Source: Aporrectodea caliginosa (lineage: Eukaryota; Annelida; Clitellata; Crassiclitellata; Lumbricidae). From it: a stretch of 64,000 bases of DNA. Positions 22,572 through 31,793 of the stretch are shown piece after piece; the stretch's first letter is position 1, and every line of letters starts with the position of its first letter. A program made the position numbers and the translations under genes. The DNA is taken from assembly GCA_020284085.1 (NCBI GenBank), contig JACEVL010000469.1:272501-336500 (forward strand), in the 5' to 3' direction. The notes below the pieces were generated by a model, which was not told the origin of the DNA, made no database searches, and saw nothing but the letters and a program-made list of their open reading frames with translations.

Positions 22572-25222
22572 CTACTTGTGAATGACACGTGCCATCTTTT
22601 TCTGGTTTTTCTTATTTCTCGGAGACAGCTCCCTGTTGTAGAATTTCACATAATAATATATTCTTGTGATCACAAAGTTTCTGGCCAGACTATCCTGTAA
22701 GTGAAGTGCATGTTCTGCATGAAGTGAAAAAAGGAATGAAAAGTTGCATTGGTTGTTGATTGTGTTCATTATCATTTGTGCAATCCCTGCCACTCCTTCT
22801 AAGCAGTTCTTGATATTTTGCTGAAATATGACTTCCATTTCATGCACTAGTGATTGAACTAGTGAAGTGGGTTGAAGCAATTTACTGTCACTCGTATACT
22901 TCTTTGCCTCTATGCAACTACCATGATGTGACATCAGTGAATTCTCTGCGATGCAAAGTGAGGCTTCACATTCATTACACAGGCGTGACTTCCGAAAGAA
23001 ATAGGCAATTGGTTGTTTCCACTTGGTAGCGATTCCACGAACAACAAACACCATCACTTGATTCACTGGTTTTCCAGCCATGATGCCATATACCACATCT
23101 CTGTGGCGATCATAGTCCAGGTGCTGTTTGAGCGACATCTCGTCAAAAACAAGACAGCAGTTTCTGTCTTTAGGATTCATTGCTTCTACACGTAACTTTA
23201 AAAGTGTCAACACCCGTTCTGAAAATCCAGTATGCAAGTCACCATATGCTCGTGACAGGAAAAGGAGTAACGTGGTTCTACTTGGTAATGAAAAGACGTT
23301 TCGTAAAGAGTTGAATGCTTGTGGGCTATGGAACATTATGCGTAATGCTAAAAGTTTGTCTGCTGTAGTCCAACGTTTTCCTCTTTTAGTTCTTCGACTC
23401 ATTTTCAGTTGACTCTGAAAGAATTTGATTTGATCAGGTGACAAGTATTTCTGGGAAAGATGCAGGATATGTTCAATTGACCCATCACACGGTTGTTCAC
23501 TACGTTCTTTTGATTTCAATTTTAATTTTCGTACCTGTTTACGTAGCCTACAGATCTTTACCCTTGCTGCTAGTAGAGCATTTCGTGCGTGTATCTTTTT
23601 CCCGTCACATCCTACATCAGATACTGAATTGTTAAGAAGACTACCTGAAGCGAGTGTATCATCAGGATTTTCTCTAAACTTTTTCGTGGGAGGAGTGAAC
23701 AGACGTTCTGCTGGCGCTTTTCTTTTCAAGGCTACACGAGCTGGAGGGTTAGGGACGTCAAAAATAGTTGGGACAGCTGCCAAAATAAGCCTCTTGCCTC
23801 CAATGTTTGTGGCATAGTACATGGTTTCTTCAAAGTGGTTGCTACAGAGGCGAAAATTTTTATTCAATTCAGTGGAACTTTTGCCATCAAGATCTTTTCT
23901 TCGGCAGTTCACAACCCATCTTTTGCATCTGTAATGTAAACAGCAAAAACCACATAGGCCTAAGCACAAGCTAAGTAAGCATTAATACAATACAATACAA
24001 CTTGCATTTGTAACATCCTTAATAAAACAAAGTAGTACTCAAATGGAGTGTTACAATGAAAACTTGATATCTGAAAAGCAAACTTGCAACTGATCCTGAA
24101 AGCAGACATGGAAGCTTAAATTGCAGAGCCGCTATAACTGTCTTTAGGCTGTATTATCTATCTATCTATCTATGAATTGTATATAGCACCCCTTCAAGAT
24201 AACTACTCAGAGGCGCTCCCGACCCAGAACGAAAGTCAGAGGGGCAGCCATTCCAAAGAGGAGGACCTATGATCGAGAAAGCCCGATGCTGTCTAGTGGC
24301 AGAGCAATGATGTAGGCTACCACTACATGGTAGCCTAGGTCACTGAAGTGGCACAAAGGGTCAGAGGTACACTACTCACTGAAAAGACAGTAGACTTAAC
24401 CAACATTATGCTGAAACAACATTCGATATATACAGTGATGTCAACAGAGTAAATTGGTAATAGGGACATATAGAGTGACTATGAGGGCGTCCCGGATTGG
24501 AAAAATCAAAAGTTGCCAACCCTAAGCAGAACCTGACATTACTTTGAACATCAAAACACAGATTTTAAAGGATATCCGAGCCTTGATGGGTAACCGGTGT
24601 AGTTGTAATGGGGAGTACGTGATGTGATCGCTAGGGCCAAGACTGCCAATTCTGGGGCAAGCTTATAGAATAGGGGCTGAAGGATATAGTGCGTAAGTGT
24701 ACGGGCATCGTGAGTGTCGGTTAGGGTCAGATTAGGCGTCGCGAGGGTCGGTTAGGGTTAGTGTTGTCATTAGAAAACCTGGTAATGTCCAGCATCCGCA
24801 CAGCATGCCCAAAGATATTGTATAGGCCTAATCCTTCAGCCCACGATACTATAAGTTTGCCCATGCTGTAGTATGGATAACAGAAGGGGCGAACCCGAAT
24901 CCCAGAAACCAGATTCCCGAAAACGCCGAAAATACACAAAAGCCCGATTTCCCGAAAACAGTTTTCTAGCAAGCGGCCGAACTTCCTTTAGAAGCTATTC
25001 CGAGTTAAATTGTAAACACGACATAGACCTAGCGTGGCCTTGATGTTTCGGAGATTCGGATTTCGCGGATTCGGGCCCACCCAACAGAGGTAGGCTATGT
25101 ATTAGTTAAAGCAAAATATTTACAAACCTCTCGTTATCTTTAGGAAAACGGAAAAACGAAACTTTATTATCGGCATCCGAACTCCTATTGGAACAGTTCA
25201 TGGCTGCACAGAAAGCAGGCAT
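22572..25222 (-). CDS. THAP-domain P-element transposase-like protein, internally deleted (two exons, 483 aa)
   Basis: Exon 1 is 25222-25128 (minus) and exon 2 is 23928-22572; the donor GTTTGT and acceptor ACATTACAG join in phase 2. Residues 5-88 form a full THAP domain: C5, C10, FFRFPK at 23-28, W36, C60-x2-H63 and AVPTIF at 83-88. Residues about 145-173 are a basic, leucine-rich coiled-coil-like stretch. Then comes the P-element transposase N-terminal and RNase H start, with the first catalytic Asp in LVFDEM (D294). After PIAYFF (about 343) the protein jumps to the family's C-terminal end (CNECEASL, LLQPTSLV, RIYYYVKFYNREL). The rest of the RNase H fold and the GTP-binding insertion are missing. 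It should bind DNA but not transpose. A repressor-like product or a domesticated gene is possible. Confidence 0.85.
24165..24700 (-). mobile_element. LINE/SINE 3' region inside the THAP intron, reverse orientation
   Basis: A (CTAT)n tail at about 24158-24173, then GTATATAGCACCCCTTC (complement of the shared L2-like 3' end). Non-coding sequence with GGTGTAGTTGTAATGGGGAG and GTGATGTGATCGCTAGGG follows, a motif seen in the 3' parts of many LINEs. Confidence 0.5.
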
Positions 25223-25296
25223 AATTACGATTGTAAAAGAGAGAATTATCTTAAAATGTACGGTCGTGATATCAGCAGCACCGACACTCGTAGGCT

Positions 25297-25335
25297 AGTT
25301 TGTTTATCTACCAGGATATCCCAGCATGCATCTCT
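25297..25335 (-). promoter_or_regulatory. Possible promoter motif or terminal repeat upstream of the THAP gene
   Basis: On the minus strand, about 100 bp before the ATG, the sequence reads GCATGCTGGGATATCCTGG. This resembles the ZNF143/THAP11 promoter motif (complement of CCCAGCATGC). An inverted partner, CTGGGATATGCTGG, is at 20717-20730; over 23 aligned columns 19 agree. Either role is possible, and no target duplication is visible. Confidence 0.35.
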
Positions 25336-25339
25336 CAGC

Positions 25340-26020
25340 TCATTACACTGCATACAACGCGTGAGGCTATTAGTGGGCAGCCTCTGGTAGATTCCAAATC
25401 TGAACCTTATAAAATGTCGCTAAAATTAATGACGTCACCGTAATTGCGCTCTGTACATAAACACGGATATTTTATTCTGTGTAAGAGGCATGCAAATTCA
25501 GTCTCCAACCAGCATCGCATCATAATATTATATTATAATAATCTATTAATCTTTATTAATTCAAACGGACAAGTACGCAGTATGATTACAATTCAGTATG
25601 AACGGATGATCACAAGTTATTACAGGAGTCGAATTTAACTGTTTTCGGCAGCCATGCAAGGCGCCCATCACGTCCTACATCTAATTTTATCAACGCGCCA
25701 TCTCGCGAATGATATGCTGAGTGGACTTTTGGGCGGGTTGCGGGAAGAGATACCTCTTCCTACTGCTCTTCACGCCAGTGATGTTTTCACTACTCTATGG
25801 ACCACGCCCATCATGGTCAGACATCAGTCTGAAGTTTACAAAGCGCAAAAAAACTAATATCGAAACTCTTAGGCGTAGTTAACCCATAGGCTATTGTGGT
25901 CTCTATAGGCTAGTTGATCAGATGTGGGTTGAAATAATTATTACAAAGAATACGAGGTTTGAAGAAGTTGAGACGGCAGTTAGATAACTTCGAGCAAACA
26001 TTTGCTTCAATTAATTAATT
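25340..26020. other. Unassigned stretch 5' of the THAP gene
   Basis: No supported gene. A TGACGTCA-type site (ATGACGTCACCG) occurs near 25430. Confidence 0.3.
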
Positions 26021-27010
26021 TTCTTGTTTTTGTCTTTTCGTCTTCTTGAACGCCTTGGACGCCGTCGGTCGGTCGGTCGGTCGGTCGGTCGGTCGGTCGG
26101 TCGGTCGGTCGGTCGGTCGGTCGGTCGGTCGGTCGGTCGGTCGGTCGGTCGGTCGGTCGGTCGGTCGGTCGGTCGGTCGGTCGGTCGGTCGGTCGGTCGG
26201 TCGGTCGGTCGGTCGGTCGGTCATCTATACATGCATCCAGACTATCTGACTATCTGCCAGGTCAGGTCGTCGCCAGGTCAGGTCGTCGCCAGGTCAGGTC
26301 ACCAGAAGCTGGACCTGGACCTGGACCTGGACCTGGGTCACCAGAAAAACAGAACAACCGGAACCAGAACCACCGCCGCCGCACCGTGCACCATGTCCGT
26401 CCTTCCGTCCTGACTGACACTAACCCAAACCCTAATTTCTTACCTACCCTAATTAATTTTCGTCGTCTTTTCGTCTTTTCGTCTTCTTGGACGCCGAAGG
26501 TTTGTCGGTCGGTCGGTCGGTCGGTCGGTCGTTAATGAATTTTCTTGTTTTTGTCTTTTCGTCGTCTTCTTGGACGCCTTGGCCGCCCCGCCGAAACGTT
26601 GGACCGACACCGACCCTGACCCTAATCTCTTACCTACCACGACCCTAACTTTCACACTTCTCCCTAATCAACAGATTTTCGTCTTTTTGTCTTCTTGGAC
26701 GCCTTGCACGCCTCCGCCGAAACTTTGAACCGACACCGACCCTGACCCTAATCTCTTACCTACCACGACCCTAACTTTCACACTTCTCCCTAATTAACAG
26801 ATTTTCGTCTTTTTGTCTTCTTGGACGCCTTGCACGCCTCCGCGGGAAACTTTGAACCGACACCGACCCTGACCCTAGTCTCTTACCTACCAAGGCCCTA
26901 ATTTTCACACTTGACCCTAATTAACACATTTTCGTCTTTTTGTCGTCTTGGACGCCTTGCACGCCTCCACCGAAACTTTGAACCGACACCGACCCTGACC
27001 CTAATCTCTT
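26020..27010. repeat. (GGTC)n tract and 130-bp tandem units
   Basis: A pure GGTC array at 26064-26222 follows the leader CTTGAACGCCTTGGACGCCG. After it come GACCTG and CAGGTCAGGTCGTCGC repeats, then about four copies of a 120-130-bp unit containing CCGACACCGACCCTGACCC and TTGTCTTCTTGGACGCC (26580-27010). The long RPTD/SVGR-type open frames are simply the tetranucleotide translated and are not genes. Confidence 0.9.
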
Positions 27011-27011
27011 A

Positions 27012-28242
27012 CTTACTCCCAGTTGGCTACCTAAAGAAAGTCACAGTTACTCCCAGTTGGCTACCTAAAGAAAGTCACAGTTACTCCCAGTTGGCTACCT
27101 AAAGAAAGTCACAGTTACTCCCAGTTGGCTACCTAAAGAAGTTACTCCCAGTTGGCTACCTAAAGAAAGTCACAGTTACTCCCAGTTGGCTACCTAAAGA
27201 AAGTCACAGTTACTCCCAGTTGGCTACCTAAAGAAAGTCACAGTTACTCAGTTACTCCCAGTTGGCTACCTAAAGAAAGTCACAGTTACTCCCAGTTGGC
27301 TACCTAAAGAAAGTCACAGTTACTCCCAGTTGGCTACCTAAAGAAAGTCACAGTTACTCCCAGTTGGCTACCTAAAGAAAGTCAGTTGGCTACAGTTACT
27401 CCCAGTTGGCTACCTAAAGAAAGTCACAGTTACTCCCAGTTGGCTACCTAAAGAAAGTCACAGTTACTCCCAGTTGGCTACCTAAAGAAAGTCACAGTTA
27501 CTCCCAGTTGGCTACCTAAAGAAAGTCACAGTTACTCCCAGTTGACGCTTTCCGCCACTATTTTCCGCCACTTTTTATCGCCACCGCTCTTTTCCGCCAC
27601 TTTTCCCGCCACACTTTTCCGCCACTTTCACCGTTTTCCGCCACTCTTTCCGCCACTGTTTTCCTAAGAAAGTCACTTTACTTCCGTTTCCGCCACTTTT
27701 TCCGCCACAGTTTTTTCCGCTACACTTTTTCCGCCAGTTTTCCGCCAGTTTTTCCGCCACTTTTTCCGCCACTCTTTCCGCCACTAAGAAAGTCACACTC
27801 CGCCACTTTTTCCGCCACTTTTCCGCCACTTTTTCCGCCACTTTTTCCGCCACACTTTTCCGCCACCTTTTCCGCCACCTACTTCCGCCCAGTTGGCTAC
27901 CTAAAGAAAGTTTTCCGCCACTTTTTACTCCCAGTTGGCTACCTAAAGAAAGTCACAGTTACTCCCAGTTGGCTACCTAAAGAAAGTCACAGTTACTCCC
28001 AGTTGGCTACCTAAAGAAAGTCACAGTTACTCCCAGTTGGCTACCTAAAGAAAGTCACAGTTACTCCCAGTTGGCTACCTAAAGAAAGTCACAGTTACTC
28101 CCAGTTGGCTACCTAAAGAAAGTCACAGTTACTCCCAGTTGGCTACCTAAAGAAAGTCACAGTTACTCCCAGTTGGCTACCTAAAGAAAGTCACAGTTAC
28201 TCCCAGTTGGCTACCTAAAGAAAGTCACAGTTACTCCCAGTT
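27012..28242. repeat. 34-bp minisatellite in two blocks with a CCGCCACTTTTT-rich centre
   Basis: Near-identical 34-bp units containing CCCAGTTGGCTACCTAAAG run from 27012 to 27545 and from about 27890 to 28242. Between them, 27546-27890 is filled with TTTTCCGCCACT-type short repeats that also carry stray CTAAGAAAGTCAC pieces of the 34-bp unit. The tight identity suggests recent homogenisation. Confidence 0.9.
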
Positions 28243-28305
28243 GGGTGCTTAGCGCGCTGGACTGTCGATCGCGAGGTCGGGGGTTCAAATCCCCACCAGG
28301 GCAGA
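28243..28305 (+). repeat. tRNA-like SINE head fused to the minisatellite
   Basis: The last 34-bp unit runs without a break into GTGCTTAGCGCGCTGGACTG, a GTCGA loop and the B box GGGGGTTCAAATCCCC. The 5' part of the tRNA-like fold is missing. Confidence 0.55.
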
Positions 28306-28309
28306 ACGG

Positions 28310-29765
28310 TCGTCAGTTAATTTTCTTGTTTCTGTCTTTTCGTCGTCTTCTTGGACGCCTTGGACGCCTTAGGTCGTGTCGGTCGTTAATCCTAAACCCT
28401 GACAGCTTTGACTGCGGGGGCGGGCGGGCGGCTACTTTTCTGTAGGGGCGGTCCCGGTACCGGTGGGTCACTGGGTCACTGGGTCGCAGAACCAGACCCA
28501 GAACCACCGCCGCCGCACCGTGCACCATGTCCGTCCTTCCGTCATGACAGACACTAACCCAAACCCTAATTTCTTACCTACCCTAATTAATTTTCGTCGT
28601 CTTTTTGTCTTTTCGTCGTCTTTTTGTCTTTTCGTCGTCTTTCTGTCGTTTCGTCGTCTTTCTGTCTTTTCGTCGTCTTTCTGTCTTTTCGTCGTCTTTC
28701 TGTCTTTTCTTCGTCTTTTCGTTGTCTTTTCGTCGTCTCTTCGTCGTCTTCTTCGACGCCTTGGACGCCTTGGACGCCGAATGTCGGTCGGTCGGTCGGT
28801 CGGTCGTTAATTAATTTTCTTGTTTTTGTCTTTTCGTCGTCTTCTTGGACGCCTTGCACGCCTTGGACGCCGAATGTCGGTCGGTCGGTCGGTCGGTGGG
28901 TCGGTGGGTCGGTCGGTCGGTCATTAATGAATTTTCTTGTTTTTGTCTTTTCGTCTTCTTGAACGCCTTGGACGCCGTCGTTCGGTCGGTCGGTCGGTCG
29001 GTCGATCATTAATTAATTTTCTTGTTTTTGTCTTTTCGTCTTCTTGAACGCCTTGAACGCCTTGGACGCCGTCGGTCGGTCGGTCGGTCGGTCGGTCGAT
29101 CATTTTCTTGTTGAAGCCTTTTCGTCTTCTTGATGACTTCTTTATTGCCTTGGACGCCGTCAGTCGGCGGTCGGTCGGTCGGTCGATCATTAATTAATTT
29201 TCTTGTTTTTGTCTTTTCGTCTTCTTGAACGCCTTGGACGCCGTGGACGGTCGGTCGGTCGGTCGGTCGGTCGGTCGGTCGGTCGGTCGGTCGGTCGGTC
29301 GGTCGGTCGGTCGGTCGGTCGGTCGGTCGGTCGGTCGGTCGGTCGGTCGGTCGGTCGGTCGGTCGGTCGGTCGGTCGGTCGGTCGGTCGGTCGGTCGGTC
29401 GGTCATATATACATGCATCCAGACTATCTGACTATCTGCCAGGTCAGGTCGTCGCCAGGTCAGGTCGTCGCCAGGTCAGGTCTTCGCCAGGTCAGGTCGT
29501 CACCAGGTCAGGTCACCAGAAGCTTAATTAATTTTCTTGTTTTTGTCTGTTCGTCTTCTTGAACGCCTTGAACGCCTTGGACGCCGTCGGTCGGTCGGTC
29601 ATTAATTAATTTTCTTGTTTTCGTCTTCTTGAACGCCTTGGACGCCGTCGGTCGGTCGGTCGGTCGATCATTAATTAATTTTCTTGTTTTTGTCTTTTCG
29701 TCTTCTTGAACGCCTTGAACGCCTTGGACGCCGTCGGTCGGTCGGTCGGTCGGTCGGTCGATCAT
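28310..29765. repeat. Second half of the satellite complex
   Basis: TTTTCGTCGTCTTTCTGTC repeats (28590-28755) lead into repeated cassettes, each made of TTAATTTTCTTG, TTTTTGTCTTTTCGTCTTCT, CTTGGACGCC and a short or long GGTC run. The longest run is at 29247-29404. Its right flank (ATACATGCATCCAGACTATC) duplicates that of the tract at 26064, so a block of a few hundred bp is repeated about 3.2 kb apart. Confidence 0.9.
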
Positions 29766-30209
29766 TAACGTGAAGCCACAAAGTAATCGGATGACTTCTT
29801 TATTGTCACTGTGATTATAGTCAGGGCATCAGCCGTTGGTAGCCACTTGGCAAATTCGTTATGGCTGCCAATTTCCACGGTTTGTGCGGTCGAAAATCAA
29901 AGAGGAAATTTTGCCCACTCAAGAGCAGTTTACGGAAGAAAAGAGTCAAGAAAATGAGGTTTAGGCGTAAGTATATATGTAGGCCTACATGTTTTTCTAC
30001 AGCAAACGGATTGCCTCACCACTCTTAGTTTTCAGTTAGGCCTAAACTTTCAGTCAACTCCTTCACCGTTTGAATGAATGTAGATAACAGTTGCTGTTGA
30101 TTCAGTCGCGCCGTTATCAAGATGGCAATCGTAAACTCCAAACCTTCTAACAGCCCACTCGAAAACCAAGCGCAGGGCATCAGGTCACTAACGAGCTCTG
30201 AGTCACGTC

Positions 30210-31367
30210 CAGTGGCGTAGCCAGTTATTTTTTCATGGGGGGGCAGCGGGGTGGCAGCTTAAAATTATGGGGTGGCTACCGACGCCTACCGTTGGCAATT
30301 AAAGCGCGCATCGGCATCGCGAGCCTTACGCACGATAATTGAGCAATTGAGCAATTGAACAAAATACTGAAAGTAGTCAGGATTGTCATGACATCATTGA
30401 CATGACAGCAATGACATCATTGACATGACAGCAATCACATCATTGACATGTCTTAACGTGTCTTAACTCAGTAACTTAAGAACGAAGTAAAAGTCACAAT
30501 CCGAAAAATTTTCTGCGAAAATAGTAGTCGTAACTCTCGTAAGTGAATTTACAAATATATTTTCTTAATTTGTGTAAGTTGTCTTAAACCGAAGCTACAA
30601 ATATCAGAATGCGAAAAGAAGTTGTTGTCTAATGATCAAATGTCTAAATAATAATTGGCACTACAAATTTCACAAACCTAGAATAGATGTATTCTACTGT
30701 TTTTGTGGTTAGCAGCAAAAACGTCAACAAACGTGGTCATGTTGAGAGCCTTGGCTCTCTCTGATTCAATAGAGAACATACCCAAGCTACTGAGCCTCGA
30801 ATCTGTCATGCTGTTTCGAAGATATGTCTTTATTCGTTTCAGTGCAGAAAAACTTCTCTCACAAGCAGAACTGCTAACAGGTATTGTTACAGCGATCTGA
30901 GAAAGACGGTAGAGCTCATGAAATGCATCTTTGTATGGTTCTAAGAAGCTAGCCAACTGCAAAAGAGATATTGGAACTTCACTTCCAGCCTGCTTCTTGC
31001 GTTCGATAAGTCTTCTGGCTTGATGAGGCTCATGTTGCAGATCATTTAAGTTGCTTTCATACGCTGTTGCAAAAGCAGTAATTGTGTCCGGCTTGAGAAA
31101 TGATTCGCTCATTGGACTCAGTGACTGTATTCCTGTCATTATTCCACAATTCAATCCTGAAAACCTTCTATCCATTTCAGCAATGATTGAGTCGAGAATT
31201 GGATAGTAGACTTGCGTTCTGAAATCTCTCTTTCCACTTATGTCTTCTCTCTGTCCAGTGGTCTCCATGACTACTGTATCAGGGATTGGGGGGGGGCAGC
31301 TGGGGTGGCAGCCCTTTCATTTGGGGGGGGCAGCTGCCCCCCTTGCCCTCCCGTAGTTACGCCCCTG
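30210..31367. mobile_element. Internally deleted hAT transposon with 8-bp target duplication
   Basis: The left end is CAGTGGCGTAGCCAG (30210) and the right end is the complement of CAGGGGCGTAACTACGGG (to 31367). Both are flanked by a perfect GTCACGTC duplication (30202-30209 and 31368-31375). It carries the 3' part of a hAT transposase on the minus strand. The paralogous blocks in copies A and C lack the insertion. Confidence 0.9.
30678..31268 (-). CDS. hAT transposase C-terminal fragment (ZMYM1-like), 196 aa
   Basis: The ORF starts METTGQREDISGK and includes TQVYYPILDSIIAEMDRRF. It ends in a hAT C-terminal dimerization domain: SSSACERSFSALKRIKTYLR, SRLSSLGMFSIESERA. The N-terminal zinc finger and most of the RNase H catalytic core are absent, so it cannot transpose alone. 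The family resembles the hAT transposases related to ZMYM1-type genes. It is probably not functional as a transposase. Confidence 0.8.
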   Translation of the reverse strand: METTGQREDISGKRDFRTQVYYPILDSIIAEMDRRFSGLNCGIMTGIQSLSPMSESFLKPDTITAFATAYESNLNDLQHEPHQARRLIERKKQAGSEVPISLLQLASFLEPYKDAFHELYRLSQIAVTIPVSSSACERSFSALKRIKTYLRNSMTDSRLSSLGMFSIESERAKALNMTTFVDVFAANHKNSRIHLF

Positions 31368-31537
31368 GTCACGTCAGAGGGGTTTTCAATATTGTGGTCA
31401 AAAGGAGGTCCGAATCCGAATTCCAGGAGTTTCAGCTCAAGAGAGGAGACTGAGCAGCTGCTAAGGTCGGTCTCTAAGTCTATTATGATGATTATTGTAG
31501 CAATAATATTAAAATGTATGACATCACGTATATTATA

Positions 31538-31545
31538 TGACGTCA
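31538..31545. promoter_or_regulatory. CRE-like site TGACGTCA upstream of F-box copy B
   Basis: Perfect TGACGTCA 249 bp before the ATG at 31794. It is preceded by a second half-similar ATGACATCACG, so the two form a near-palindromic pair. A CAATCGATTGGT element at 31727-31738 (inverted CCAAT) is also shared with copies A and C. Confidence 0.5.
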
Positions 31546-31793
31546 TTGCATAAGATTTCAAGACGCCATTATTAATGTCAGAGCTTCTTTAACTTTAATA
31601 CAATTTAAATTACGGTTACTTCTTTCTTTTGAGGACCTTGATAACTTTTTCGGAGACGGTTTAGACCTGCTTGTGCAATCGGACCTGAGTTAATTATTCT
31701 CTTTCGATTTGTTCAGCATTTGCGGACAATCGATTGGTCTCTTGCAATATTGATGTTAATTGTGGCGAGAAGCGACGTTTGTTCATCTATCCT

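Larger units (their letters stand above)
30125..31480 (+). repeat. Dispersed block upstream of F-box copy B, split by a hAT insertion
   Basis: Homologous to 11507-11760 and 39945-40140. The shared order is GTAAACTCCAAAC, AAGCCAAGCGCAGGGCATCA, GTCAAAAGGAGGTCC, AGCAGCTGCTAA. The hAT element at 30210-31367 interrupts it. Confidence 0.65.

Noticed and set aside
20717..25335. Definite P-element borders
   Set aside because: The inverted motifs are imperfect and no 8-bp duplication is visible, so the borders are kept as a hypothesis only.
26400..26460. Interstitial telomere (CCCTAA repeats)
   Set aside because: Only isolated ACCCTAA words within longer tandem units; no run of consecutive hexamers.
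26015..29765. Long open frames of (RPTD)n, (SVGR)n and (RRLSVFSSSFC)-type peptides
   Set aside because: They are translations of tetranucleotide and short tandem repeats, open in several frames on both strands, with no gene context.
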